A DNA stretch of 64,000 bases from Spirometra erinaceieuropaei (taxonomy: Eukaryota > Platyhelminthes > Cestoda > Diphyllobothriidea > Diphyllobothriidae). The stretch covers positions 819,054 through 883,053 of the forward strand of contig CACRXP010000231.1 in NCBI GenBank assembly GCA_902702965.1. The letters are read 5' to 3'. How positions within the stretch are numbered: position 1 is the first letter of the stretch; each line of letters opens with the position of its first letter. This document shows positions 22,366 through 34,710 of the stretch, in pieces. A model generated the notes under the pieces. That model saw only the letters and a list, made by a program, of their open reading frames with translations, had not been told where the DNA came from and made no database searches. The position numbers and the translations under genes were made by a program.

Positions 22366-22985
22366 ACTGCGTGCCCCACAGCGTGGGCGTAGCAGCGGTG
22401 TTTTGCGCTTCACTCAGTTTTTGGTGATTGCGGGCTTGCAAAACACTTTCTGGATTCTCTCCTCCTTTACTACTCTTCCTGTGATAGCAAGACAACGTCG
22501 AGACGACCACGCAGCGGCTTACGCGCAGTCCACCCGCGTGCCACACACGTTCGCGTCCCACCCGCATCTAGTATGCGTGACAGAACCACTGCAAATCGAC
22601 CCACAGTCCTTAGGAGGGCGGAGTTGTCCTCTTACTTGTCACCCTTCCAGGTGCGCCCTGCTAGATCTAGACGCGTCAGCTCTATTATACTGAGGAATGT
22701 GCCGGTGTGTTGTGCCTTCTGGTGTCGGATTCGCTCCCTCTTGCGTCTCTCGCATGCACCAATCAAGCGTCCGAGTTGGTCAATAGACGCATAATGTGAT
22801 TGGGAGCATGGGCGAACGCTGAGTGGAGGTCCACGTCTAAAACGCCTCAAACGCGTGTGTACGACAGTAGTAATGGGACCGCGCGGACCTCGTGCAGCCC
22901 GATTAACGCGTGTTGTGATCCAAGCTGACTCCTGCTTTTGGTACAACGCATTTTTGATGCAGCGCACCGTGGGGTCAAGTTATTC
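22366..22985. other. CpG-rich, GC-rich block of unknown nature
   Basis: Stands out sharply from its AT-rich surroundings. In 22480-22620 I count about 16 CG dinucleotides in 140 bp. Overlapping frames of 67-118 codons occur on both strands, but that follows from base composition and none shows a domain. It could be an LTR or a fragment of a young GC-rich mobile element, or a promoter-type CpG block; a TATTATACTGAGG element at about 22683 is compatible with either. I cannot decide. Confidence 0.4.
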
Positions 22986-23699
22986 TTCTGTCACACTTGT
23001 CTAAGGCGATAATTCGTTTTTTTTCATGCTTGTTCGCGTACCTCAAGGATCTCCCGCGGCATACGGGCATGTAGAAAACAAAGCTTTACTCAAAAACACT
23101 GTTACCCCAAATTGGGCATCTTTTGATTTTTTCCACCAGCAAGACGGCAGTATCTATTTTGCTCGGTAGCCGGAATAAGTAGTCGTCCGCAACGCCACGC
23201 GGTCAGTAAAAATTGCTATAATTGCTCGAGTGAATACCGCTGCTCAGTGCACAAAGGATTAGCGAACAGGATGTATAATCATGAGGATGCAGTGATTCGC
23301 GTGGATTTATGTTTGTCCCTCGTTAACCACAGCCTCAGACAGGGTCACTTATTTGCTCTCGGGAAAATCCAAACGAGTCAAAAGCAAAGTAATCGGCAAT
23401 TAATTTAAATTTAGAATTCGTACGCCAAGTCAATTAACCAATTATCCGCCCTCGCTGTAGCCTACAAAGTAGTCTTGCGGCATTTTAGATAAAAGGAATA
23501 CCTGGCAGGGAAGGGATATGAAAGTCCCGTATGCGATTTGCACGCGATTTATACCGCAATGTTCTCAGATATAAACGCAATACTTCACGCCAATTAGCTA
23601 TTCCCCACTGCGCCAAATTTTTTATTCGGTTTCTGCCTCCTTTGGTAGGATTGTCGATCACGGCAACGAACTGAACGCGTCTGCTCACAGTAGTGTATA
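22986..23699. other. unassigned sequence, no supported gene
   Basis: Mixed composition, no domain in any frame and no second copy seen in the window. Confidence 0.35.
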
Positions 23700-23885
23700 C
23701 CCCGGATCACAACCGAAGTTCAACGATTAGAGGGTCAGATTACATGAAACGCAATGAACAAAAAGTCTGCGTTCCAATCCCAGGTCATCGCGACCAGGAG
23801 TTGGCATGCGGGTTTGAGCTGCTTGAAAACAGTCAATGTACCAGAAATGGTCATCCTCATTTTCCTCATTTTTGTCGCTTTTATT
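23700..23885 (+). mobile_element. decayed tRNA-hammerhead SINE remnant
   Basis: Begins GGATCACAACCGAAG, like the SINE 5' spacer (CGATCACAACCGACAG), has a worn B box GCGTTCCAATCCCAGG, and ends with CCAGAAATGGTCATCCTC...TTTTTGTCG, an alignable version of CCAGAAATGGCCATTCCGG...CTTTGTCGG. The ribozyme 5' core is lost. This is an old copy. Confidence 0.5.
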
Positions 23886-24016
23886 CTGCATTCATGTGCA
23901 TAATGCGCGTTAACTGAGATCCCGTACATTCTTAATAACTTAAAGAAAAGTAAACCTGCTGTCTATCGCTGCCTCCAATTCCCTCTTTTATTGAAACCCG
24001 AAGCTCCATCAATTTG

Positions 24017-25005
24017 AAGTGCGTAACGGATCTCATGAAATGTTAACTGAAATTCTGAAATGACTTTTTGACTAGGAAGGACTAATAAGGTGGCGCTGTA
24101 ATATTCATTATCACGTAGCATAATCCTATAGTATTTCGGACTCCTTAGGATGTCGGCCTTAGAATGCACTTCCTGCTGATCGCCGGCAGAACTCGTACTT
24201 GGTGAAAAGTGGCTATTTATGTAGCATGAATTTTTTGCATTGATTTTGGATGATTATACAAATTCAAATATATTTTCTAGAAAACATGCGCAAAGTATGC
24301 TTTCTTATACTTGTGTGGTAGAAAACTATATTGTATTTATATGTATGCCCTAGGATAGGTTATCTTTCGTTTTTAAAAAAATTCTAATTAGGAGGTTTTT
24401 AAGACGTCCGATGTCTATATATACGGCATGGCACGCGCCCGTTTACCAATGCTCCTCTTGAAGTGCACAACATAGCCCGCATCCATCAAAAAATTTTATG
24501 AGCTCTATACAGCATTCTCTGAAGGGCATAGAGGAATATATGATTTTCCTTACGCGGAACGCATGCAGCTTGTAGAATGAAATCGCTAAACGCAAATGCA
24601 ACGACTAATAAGGCTCAAAATTATCCGGGATTCTGAAACCATTTCCAAAAACATAAATATACACTTTCTGTCGGATATGACATACTAATAAAATGTGATT
24701 TTTTACCAAACAAGTAAAAGAAATAGTATTTTTGCGCACTGTATTCTATAAAATATATTTAAATTTGCAAGAACATCCAAAATCAATGTGAAATATGCAT
24801 GCTATATAAGTAGTGATTTTTCCGAGTTCGGCTTCTGTGGAAGACCAGAAGGAGGTGCATTTAAAAGCCGACATCCTGGCGAATCCAACATATCATAGGG
24901 TTTGCTAAATAATAATTAACTTTTTAACGCCACCTTTTAATCCTTTTTAGTCAAAAACCCATTTCAGTATTTTAACCAACATTTCATGAGATTAGTCACG
25001 CACTT
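24017..25005 (-). mobile_element. 1-kb TIR family element, subfamily A
   Basis: Left end AAGTGCGTAACGGATCTCAT, right end ATTAGTCACGCACTT followed by TA. The two arms and the centre follow the 19680 copy, in the same orientation, with scattered changes. No coding capacity. Confidence 0.82.
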
Positions 25006-26027
25006 TATCTATCCTCAAATGATCTGGTAAATTATAAGAAGGGTCACAAAAGTGTACAATGAATGGGTGCATGTTCAACAGGCTTTCAATATCTTGCTGA
25101 TTCTTCTGATGTTAACTCAGTCAAGCCCGTCAGCCGTCTCTCCGGTTTCGAGCGTGTCCAGCCACTAAAAACACGGGGTCCATTTTTCAAACTGACTTCA
25201 TGCGTTACCGCAAGTTTGCTTGATCTCGTCCACAGGTTTCTTCGATGCAGTCCACTTGGCAAGAATTTTACCAGATTCGGTCGATATCACATGACATTTA
25301 TTCTTGTCGCGGTGTTCCCCCTTGGCACGCATATACAATTTTTAATACCTGGATGCAACTGCAGTGAATACTTTAAGTAGGCTTTTGTGTGCGCTTAAAA
25401 TAATGAGGTAATTTTTGATTTCTGCAGCTTGGTAGCGCCTTTTAAAAATAACTTTCCGCGTGATTGATGTGTCTGGACAATCGAAGTGTTTTACTTCCAT
25501 TAAAGTAGCAAAACAAAATGTTAAAGAAACCGCCCGATTCTATTATTTTTATTTAATGTCCTCTGAACAAAAAAGAACCGAATGTTTTCGGAGCTAATTG
25601 TTTGAGCGTGTTTGGAAATATATTTATGAGTCCAAAAATCCTATTGCCTTTATCTAAAGAATGTGTTCCAGAAAATGGTGGCCTAAAGCCTGGTTATTAC
25701 TCAATGAACGAAAATTTACTTGGAAAGGTTTAAATGCAATTTCCATGTACTTTTACCAATATACAATCCTGTTTGACAAATGCTCTTATTTTATTGTAGG
25801 GCAAGATGAATTTACCTTATTTACCTTATTTTTCCGGTGCTGAAGCTATCGCATGATAGCTGTAGGTGCTGGCATTCACACATGCTTATGTTACTTCTGT
25901 AAACAGAATTGTCATAGGTCAAAATTCTACCCCAGGAAATTTTGGGCAATATTGTTTGTGGCATTTCCTCCACGGTTGCTCTTGTGTGCATGTCGATCAG
26001 ACAGAGTGATGCCTAGTAACTCATATA
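25006..26027. other. unassigned sequence between two TIR elements
   Basis: Includes a 105-codon plus frame (25063-25380) and a 60-codon frame (25661-25843), neither with a recognisable domain. No repeat copy found in the window. Confidence 0.35.
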
Positions 26028-26925
26028 CTGTGTGTAACCGATCCCATGAAATGTTGGTCAAAATTCTGGAATGCATTTCCGGTTAGGAAGGATTAACTAG
26101 GTGCGGTTGTTATACAGATTATCGTGCAGTATAACCTTTTAACGTTTCGGACTCGCCGGGATGTCGGCTTTTGAATGCACTTCTCTTTGCCCTCTTGCAG
26201 AGACTACCCTCGGTATAAAATGACTACTGATGTAGCATGCATTTTTTCTATTGATTTTCGACGTTTTTATAAGTTCAAATATATTTTATAGAGAACATGC
26301 ACAAAATATGCTTTTCTTTGCTTATTTGATAGGAAATCACATTGTCTTCATATTTTATGCCCGAAGAAAGTGTATATTTTGGTTTTAAAAAGTTTTCAAT
26401 TATGACATTTTTAAGACCGTGCGATGTCTATGCATTCAAGACGCCATATGTACGTTTACTAGTGCTTCTCATGAAATGTACAAAACAGTCCGGATCCATT
26501 GCAGAAGTTCATGAAGTCAATGTGGAATATATGATTCTCTTTACGCGGAAATTATTCACCTTGTACATGGAATATGCTAAAAGCAGATGCAATAACTGGT
26601 CAGGCTGAAAATTATTCGGGAGTCAGGAAACTCTTTTAAAACCTTAATACACATTTTCTTCGGGCATAGAATATGAAGATAATGTGATTTCCTACCAAAG
26701 GGACAAAATAAAGCATATTTTGTGCATGTGCTCCACAAAATGCAGTTGAATATATAAGACCAGCGAAAATCAATAGGAAAATGCATGCTACATAAGTAGT
26801 CATTTTAAACCGAGTGTGGTCTCTGCAGGAGGGCAAAGAGAAGTGCATCCTGGCGAGGCCGAAATGTTATAGGGTAATGCTGCATGAAAATCTGTATAAC
26901 AACACGGAGCAGTAGGAAAATGCGG
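26028..26925 (-). mobile_element. 1-kb TIR family element, subfamily A, 3'-truncated
   Basis: Starts TA|CTGTGTGTAACCGATCCCAT (a worn CAGTGCGTGACCG). The centre with CAGTCCGGATCCATTGC follows the 19680 copy. The right arm stops near 26925 in sequence matching the inner arm; the terminal GGTCACGCACTG is missing. Short frames here are inside the repeat and are not genes. Confidence 0.78.
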
Positions 26926-27507
26926 AAGGACACGGAAACGAAGGACGATATGGTTTCCGGATAAAGAGGTGTTCGCACGTGTAAGTACATGAAAGTTTAT
27001 GATTGCTTTTTGATTTGACCTTTATTGTTATCATCTTTGTCAAACAATATGGACAATTTTGTCCTTATTCGCACAGATTTTGGTCCCTGCAACAGCGTAC
27101 GTTATCAGTCAGCCGATCAAAGCTTAGGTTATAGAGTTATGGCAGACGCCAAATTAGAACATAAATCATGAGCGCAGTTTCCACCCCTGGACTCAATGCA
27201 CGAGGACGAGATGTGGTTTTTTGGTTAGTTGACATTTGAATTAAAGGTCTGCCGACTTTGCTGTGAAGAAAGTACATAACAGATGGTTCGGGAACCTTGT
27301 GCGCATTAGTTAATTATCTATATAAAAGGCGGCTCACACTACTGATTTCAAATGGGATTGAGGGAACGTGAGTTTCTATAAAATGCGCAAGTTGTTTATT
27401 TTCTCATAAAATGTAGACTATGGTATTAAATAACTTTCTTGGCTGATGGGTATGGCTGACGCGGACAGGTGACGAAATGCTCAAATAAATGCTAACAGAT
27501 TAACATA
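26926..27507. other. unassigned sequence, no supported gene
   Basis: No domain, repeat or RNA signal recognised. Confidence 0.35.
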
Positions 27508-28501
27508 CAGTAGGTCAGCTAACTCACGACATGCCAACCGAAATCAGGAAATGCGTTTTTCATTTGAAAATATTCATGCAGGAGGGTTGTCAATCTAACC
27601 ATCCCGCACAATAAATCCATAATAAATTAGTTATCGCAGGATGCTAGCTTTCTAAGAAATTTCTTTTAGACTGCGTGCGAACCTCGTGCACTGTAAAAAA
27701 TGACTGCTTAAATAGGGTGCATTTTCGCAGAGATTTTCGATGCCCTTAGCAATTCAATCAAATTTCCTGGAAAACATTTATAAAATATTCATTCCTTTGG
27801 CCATTGGATGGAGTATTAAGTTTCATTCCAAATTCATACCAAAAGAAAGAGGCATAATGTGGCTTCAAAAAAGGTCCTGATTGTGAGAATTTTCAAGACC
27901 GTGAAATGACCGCACGTAAAACCTCATGTCTATGCATTTACCAATGTACCTTGTAAATTTAACACTTTGACTCAGATTCACCGTCAAATTTTTTGAAACT
28001 CATATTATCTCCTCCAAATATCTTACAGAAATATATGGTTTTCCATGAGCGCATAATATAGGCTTGTAGTTTGGGAACCCTGAATGCAAGTGTAATAACA
28101 GGTCGGGTTCCAAATTATTCAGGAACTGCAAAAGTTTCGGAAAACCGATTTATGCCCTTCCCTCATGTATTAGGTTAGAATAAGAATTAATTTTTCTGAT
28201 GAGTAAACAAAGAAATGACTACTTATTTGCATGTTTTCCATAAAATGCAATCGAATTGTTAAGAGCATCTAAAATCAGTGAGAAAAATGCATGCTACATA
28301 TGTGGTCATTTTTACAGAGTATGATTTGTTGCATTTAGTCGTAAAGGAATTCGTTCGACAGGTGGCATCCTGAGGTAACTCAAAAACTATGGAAGTATGC
28401 TGCGCGATGTTTAGCCTTACAAACCTACCTAATTAATATTTTCGAAATGAGAACTCAGTATGTGATTTCGGTTGACCTTTCATGATTTAGTCCGCCTACT
28501 G
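27508..28501 (-). mobile_element. 1-kb TIR family element, subfamily B
   Basis: Left end TA|CAGTAGGTCAGCTAACTCA (TA at 27506-27507); right end TCCGCCTACTG. The centre runs opposite to the 4150 copy (GTTTGGGAACCCTGAATG, ACAGGTCGGGTTCC) and aligns with subfamily A centres, tying A and B to one family. No coding capacity. Confidence 0.82.
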
Positions 28502-28654
28502 CATACATATGACTTTGCTCTAATAGCGTTTCATGCCAATCCTTCCTTCACATCTTAATTAAGCAATATCTCTTGCCTTTAAGTGTGTTTCACTACACAT
28601 CCAAGTTTTATGGATTTCATTATCTGATTTTTATTATTCCTGGAATTACAGGAA

Positions 28655-29478
28655 GGTCATCAGGTTTAAACAATGAGCACTACTGACTTATTGATGCAAA
28701 CATTTTCCGAAAATACAGCAGAGCTCCTTGAAGGCTGAACCCTTTAAGCACTTGCAACTGCTAGTCCGAGCAAATTAGCCTTTTTAGGTTTTGTGCATCC
28801 AACGCGGTTTATATTACTAAAGGGGGGTCTGAGAGAACTTAAGTGTTTTAAATATTATGCAGGCGCAGAGAAACTTCATGTGCACTGGACGAGGCTAGTC
28901 CGCCACCGCGAAATTAGCTAGGTGTAAGTAGCAAGGAGACCAAGGGAACATAATAATAGACAATTAAGTAGGAACTCGGTAGTGGCCCGTTCGCGTGCGC
29001 GGATCATTACGAAAGTGCAGCAAGTGAAGTTGCGCACTAGGAGATGCGGACGATGAATGCCATCGAGTGCGCCAGCGGACAGATCGTGCAGGCGATTGTT
29101 GAACAAGGGCGCGGACGTTAAGTGTGATGCTTACTAGCCGGTAGTACTAGAAACGGACTAAATTGTGTCCCTCTTATTGTTTAAGTTTTAAAAGGGTTTA
29201 AACTTTGATGCATGCCGCCGGCGGCAGAGAGGAAGAATTGTCTTTTGTGTAAAAAGTGTTCCACGAAGGTGGAAACGAGAGAAGAGTTTGCGTTTTTGGA
29301 ATTGCTTTAGAATTCCAGCCAACCTACCGGGGATAAAGTTGGCGGAAACCGAAAACTAATGCTCATGCATGTGTAAGTCTCGATGTGAGTCAAATTTTTA
29401 AAATAATTGGAAGAGGAGGAACATGTGCTTAAGAGCGCGAATATGCTCGATGGCAGGACAGCGGCAAACACGAAAATA
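28655..29478 (-). repeat. repeat C, copy 1 (unclassified dispersed repeat)
   Basis: About 820 bp aligning in inverse to 54249-55072. It holds AGTGGCCCGTTCGCG, CAATCGCCTGCACGATC (inverse) and GGAAACCGAAAAC. Homology runs without break into the adjoining TIR element on the right (29479) and stops at AAGGTCATCAGG on the left. A 62-codon minus frame (28918-29106) stays open in both copies but matches no family. It might be a solo LTR or part of a larger transposon. Confidence 0.7.
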
Positions 29479-30200
29479 CAGTAGGTGGACTAACTCATAA
29501 AATATCAACCGAGATTATGAAATGCCTTTTCGTTTCGAAAAGATTGATTAAGTGGGGTTGTAAAATTAATCAACTCGCAACATAGTTTTATAATAATTCA
29601 CTTATTTCACGATGCCGGCTTTTGAAGGAATTTCTTTTTGGTTGTGTGCAAAAACTGTATTCTGCAAAAACTGACTACTCGCCCAGCATGAATTTTTCTA
29701 ACCAAATTTCCATGCTCTTAAAAATTTGATTATATTTCATGGAGGTCATGCAGAAAACTAATCATTCCTTTACATATTCGGTAAAAAATAACGTCTTCTT
29801 CCGATTTTGTACTCGAGCGAGGGGAATAATTCGTTTCTTAAAAAAAATTTCCGCTTTCCAACAAAAGTTGCACTCCGGCCTGCCGTTACTCTTTATTCAG
29901 TGTTTCCAAACCTCAAGTCTATATTATGCGTTCATGAAAAACCATACATTTCTCTAGGGTATTAGGAGGAGATCATATGTGTTTCATAAAATTTGACGGT
30001 GGTTGTAAGTCATAGTGTTAACTTGACAAGCCTTATTAGTAAAGGCATAGACATGAGGTTTTACGGACGGTCATTTCACGGTCTTAAAAATTCTCATAAT
30101 TAGGAACTTTTTTTAAAGCCGAAGTATGCCCTTCCTTTGGGTTACACATTGGAAGAAGTCGTGATGTTCTACAGTCATTAATATGTTTATTGCAAATTGT
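29479..30200 (+). mobile_element. 1-kb TIR family element, subfamily B, 3'-truncated
   Basis: Left end TA|CAGTAGGTGGACTAACTCAT (TA at 29477-29478). The left arm and the centre (CGGCCTGCCGTTAC, GTGTTTCCAAACC) are present in plus orientation; the right arm ends soon after GAAGAAGTCGTGATG near 30200, so the inverse terminus is missing. It belongs to the duplicated block that includes repeat C. Confidence 0.8.
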
Positions 30201-33200
30201 TCATTTAAAAATATGTGCGGGGCTCTGGAGCCAAGTGCAGTCTGTGACCTTTCTCACAAGACCTTATGACAGAAGCTGATATGTGAATATTTAAGTGCCT
30301 CAAAACATTGTGCATTTTGCACACTCGCCCAACTCTGGCCGTCATACACAAACTCTTAAAAAGAAACATCGTCCATGCAATTCTACCAAGCAAAATGATT
30401 AAACTTCTGTGCGAAATTGGACGTTGTCATATAATTCCTAGCTCGTGATCGTTTATCTGAGCGTGTTCTTCCTTGAGAGAAGAGTATTTCATCCCAAAAT
30501 GTTTATTAAACAGATTTTGCCGCACCTGAAAATTGATTATTAGCCAACGTTAACCGAGGGGATAAGTTCGCTAGCACATAGGTTTTTAAAAGTCAAGTTG
30601 CCACGTCCGGACGATTTGTTATGTCCTCGGTCCCATTTTTGAATTTTGTTTAAACTAATTAGTCGCTGACCGGCCTGACAACATGTAACTCTATTACATT
30701 TACGTTTCTCTGACGTCATTTTGATTTAGTTAGGAAGTGAAGGCAATTTCCAACCAAGGGTACGGTGACTAATAAGCCGTGCTTACACTTACTGGATTTA
30801 GAGATATATTTTTGTAAGTCTCATTTATGTAAGGATCCTGCACCCTATCGTCACCATTTCACTTAATTACCACCATTCTTGACGTTTACGGTTCTTTCTG
30901 CACTTTCGAATAAGTTGGCTTATTTAAACAATGCACTGTTGTTTTTAATAGTTCCTTTATATCTTTAATATCTCTAAGGTTAAGTATTATTAATATGCAT
31001 ATCTGGGACATGCATCATTGTTGTTTGCGTTTAATGAGTAGTTATTGGTAAATTATGACATTTTTTATCAGTCAGGTCACGTGCCATATTTTTGCCCTAT
31101 TTCAAGTAGGTTGGACCAGCATACTGGCACTTCTGCTTGACTTGCAGCCTCTAGACCGATGGCAAGGTGACTGACTATTGAGTTTAATTGAGGCATACTT
31201 TACTGACACAAATAAGGACACATTGTGTTTCATGCATGAGTAAGGAGTTTTCTGTAAAATTATTGTTTTTGTGACAACTGAGACCGCCGATTGCTAGGAC
31301 ATTCTTAAAAGATTAAGGAGCGTTTTCTTTTTTCTACTTTTCAACAAACGTTAGAAGCGTCTGTTCATTGACTTTATGGCCAACAACACCACCCACGTCA
31401 GATTATTTTCGAAAACATTGTTTATATCTCGTGTTTGTCAAGGTTTTAAGTAGTTAATGATGGCCTGGGTAGTATGTAAAGTCTTACGAAACAGAAACGT
31501 GGATATTCACAACGAGGGTCTGCAATCAGTGTGTCTTTGAACAAGGCGAAGGCGACAAAGCCTTGTTCAAATTTATCCCGGGAAAACACTGCTTCAATGT
31601 GTCTTTGGCAAAACAACAACCCCTCCATTGTAAGTTTGGTTTTTGAAAAGCAAATTTCGTTGGTTTTAGTATGCAAAAATCGTACTGTTTTATATTAGAG
31701 GTCAGAAAAGAATTAAAGCCTTCTTTTGTGTATGCGCTTATCTGACGGATGTTTATTTTTCTTGTGAATCAGACAAAAACATTGTTCCTTATGGTTAAGG
31801 CGACATTTGATTAATTTACTTAATTATAATATTAGAGCATTATGTACATTCGTAACATGAAGGTACAAATAGACGCCTCAAAAACATAGTATGACTTCCA
31901 TTTCCAAATTTCGCACCAGCCAAGAAAGATTTTAGCAAAAACGCTATCATCTCTATAAAATTCAAATAGGTTAAGATAGCGTTACGGATTGCGCCCTTAA
32001 TTTCAATGTGTATGTTTAAGCCTAACGCTTGGATGATGGGATAGCATAGCACTCGAGCTCCTTGCGGATAATGCTTCAGCTACTTCGCCTAAGTCCCCGC
32101 TAGACTTATGCTTCACCGTATTGCTTGCAGGTCCACATTCTCTCTATCTGGAGGCATGCATAAAACCTCTGTCGACATCCGTAATCCTCAATAATCCAGA
32201 AGTGGGACAAGGGTATTTTCGGACTAATAAAGATTTCATTAGAGAAAACAGTAAAAGTTCTCTTTCACACACACACTTTCCCCTAAATTTACTCTGCCGG
32301 GAGAAACAAAAACCGCACCCATTTTCTGGGAAGACTAAGGTTGGAGCCTGCTACCGGGGAAAGGATGACCGAATTTTCGCACATTTAATAGTTCTCCTTT
32401 TTAGCTACGGTCGGGTTTTATAGTTTTGACTTATCTGACTTAAATGGCGCAATCTACCAAATTCTGAGTTTACGGGCAGAATTCAATAAACTCTTTTTAT
32501 TTAGATTTACGTGTTAGTCAATTCATGTTGACGTGCTAATCCAGCCTATGATAGATATGTGAGATTAAGATTGCCTTTGTGCAATAAATAGTACATTTGC
32601 GTCAAAACGATTTCCCCTTTTCTTAAAATTTAAAGGCTTTTTACGCAGTCTGTGTGTCTAATGAATTTTATGCATGTTGCCCAAACTGCTCTTGCAGAAG
32701 GGCTGAAATATTTAAAAATGTAGCTTCAGATTGAAAGCCTACTGCACTTGTCACGCATTCAGGTACGCATGTTTTATATGAAGAACAAACATCATCCTTG
32801 CATGTGTGTCGGACGCACGGCGTGCATATATTTGATTTTAAATTGGGTAAAACAGGAAAATGTGGATGAGAGTCGTTTGCTTGTTCGTCTGCTTAGAAAT
32901 CTAATTGAGATCACAATGCCTTATTGACTGCGAAATGTACTTCACTGATAGTTTGTAGGTGAGACGGTGACCTCCAACTCCAGCTTTAAACGTATTGAAA
33001 AAAGTAACTGACCTTACGACAGCTCATAACGCATGGTAGATATATAACTGACGAAAAGGCAAGCAGTTTATGGTATAAACGTGCACGTTACAGCCCAGTA
33101 CCTAAGCGCGCTCTCAGGACGATATTGACTGATCTCGAGTGATTTGCCATGCTGTCTGCGTACTTGTTATCCAAAAACGCAGATATGCGTAATTCTGCAG

Positions 33201-34710
33201 TCTTGTCTCTTTTCATGACACAGCTGTGGAAATTCGGCCCATCAATGCCCCCCAGCGTTCATGATAAATGTTTTTGTATGAAATTTTCAGTTTACATGTT
33301 ACCCTTTATAATTTCAGAAGTAACCAGCGCACGAACTTGGAACAGATCTTTTGGAACAAAATTTTAAAGGTTTTAGCTTAAAAATTCATGTCGGTTTTAA
33401 AAAGCAAACCTAAAAACTTTGTTCCGAAGAATTTACTCTAGGCTTACCCAGTTTGTAACGGGTCATCAACTGAGTCTTCAAAGTCCGACATTCCTGGATA
33501 CATCAAAAGAAGATAAACCTGTCTCTGGCAGGTGACATGATAGAATACAGGCAACGTACTCCATCAAAATATTCAAAACTAACATTGCTAAAACATTAAC
33601 TCTTCAACTTTGCAATGTCACCTCTCTTTTAATATCTAATAAGCTATGCACGTTGATAACGTAGTCGATGCCAGCCACGTCTTAATAGTTTTTTATACAA
33701 TATAGAAGCTAGCAGATGCTTATGCAGCGGACACTTTGGCCACGAGTTAAGTCAACTTGCCAAAAATGGGGCTCCTTCAATTTTTTTCAACCACTTAGGT
33801 CAGAACTGACTTCCAAACAGCGTATCCTGTCGGGATACAGTGAGGAAACCTACACACAGATTTCGCTAAGTCCCAAAAAGATCTAATGGAACCAACTCAT
33901 AATTCTTCCTCCTTCTGGCCTTCTCCGACACCTGCAGCTCTCATCCTCATAAGTCTAATTCACAGAACACTTTTTCTCGCGGTGAGGAATAATCAATGAT
34001 ATGCGTCTACTAACACCAATTTCGCAAAGTTTACATCGTTGCCACTGCGAAACATATCGCAGCGGAAACTACAAGTGTTAATAATTAAACACAAATCTAC
34101 CTCACCCGTGGGGAAACCTATTTAATCTTCAAGGCAAACACAAAATCTAGTCGTCTTTTATCAATTATTAACTTAAAGACGCATTCAAGCTCAAGCAATC
34201 GGCAATCGTTTCTTATCAATTCCGCAAGTTTGCATGTCTTTTTCTTTTTCGGAATACACCAATGTTTTCCTAGACGGCATCTTCATGCAATGGGGGAAAA
34301 CTAGGCAGACATTTTGTATTCACATAGATTTTCAAGTGTTCAGGTAATGTCTTTTAACAATAGGAAGCAAGCGCAGTCTCTAATTGCATGATAGCCCGTG
34401 CAACCAGTACTGCAATATGTTTACATTTTCACCATTTCTTCTGTTCGAAAAAGCCAGACAAAGGCCTTTTCAAACAAGTGTATTGCAATATATCGTACGA
34501 TGTTTTACGTCTCTCTGCTTTGCAGGTCCTAGCTTTAGCAAAATTGCTATTTCAGTGGATTTACAATTGAAAGAAACAACTAAACACTTTCTGTTTAAAC
34601 TGACGTTATCCATGCCGAACATAATAACCTAAAGAAATTTCAGTCTTGTAAGAGCAGGGATAAAGTTATGACTGTCAGCACGTTTCATACGTTACCATTA
34701 TAAAAAAATT
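30201..34710. other. unassigned 4.5-kb stretch, no supported gene
   Basis: AT-rich. The longest frame is 100 codons (32121-32423) with no domain or codon signal. No SINE, TIR or LINE piece was recognised. This is one of the few long stretches that look single-copy within the window. Confidence 0.35.

Noticed and set aside
22337..22967. Overlapping frames of 118, 111 and 73 codons in the CpG-rich block as genes
   Set aside because: GC-rich sequence has few stops on any strand; the frames overlap on both strands and show no domain.
25063..25380. 105-codon plus frame as a gene
   Set aside because: No domain, no neighbouring exon signal, and frames of this length are expected by chance in 64 kb.
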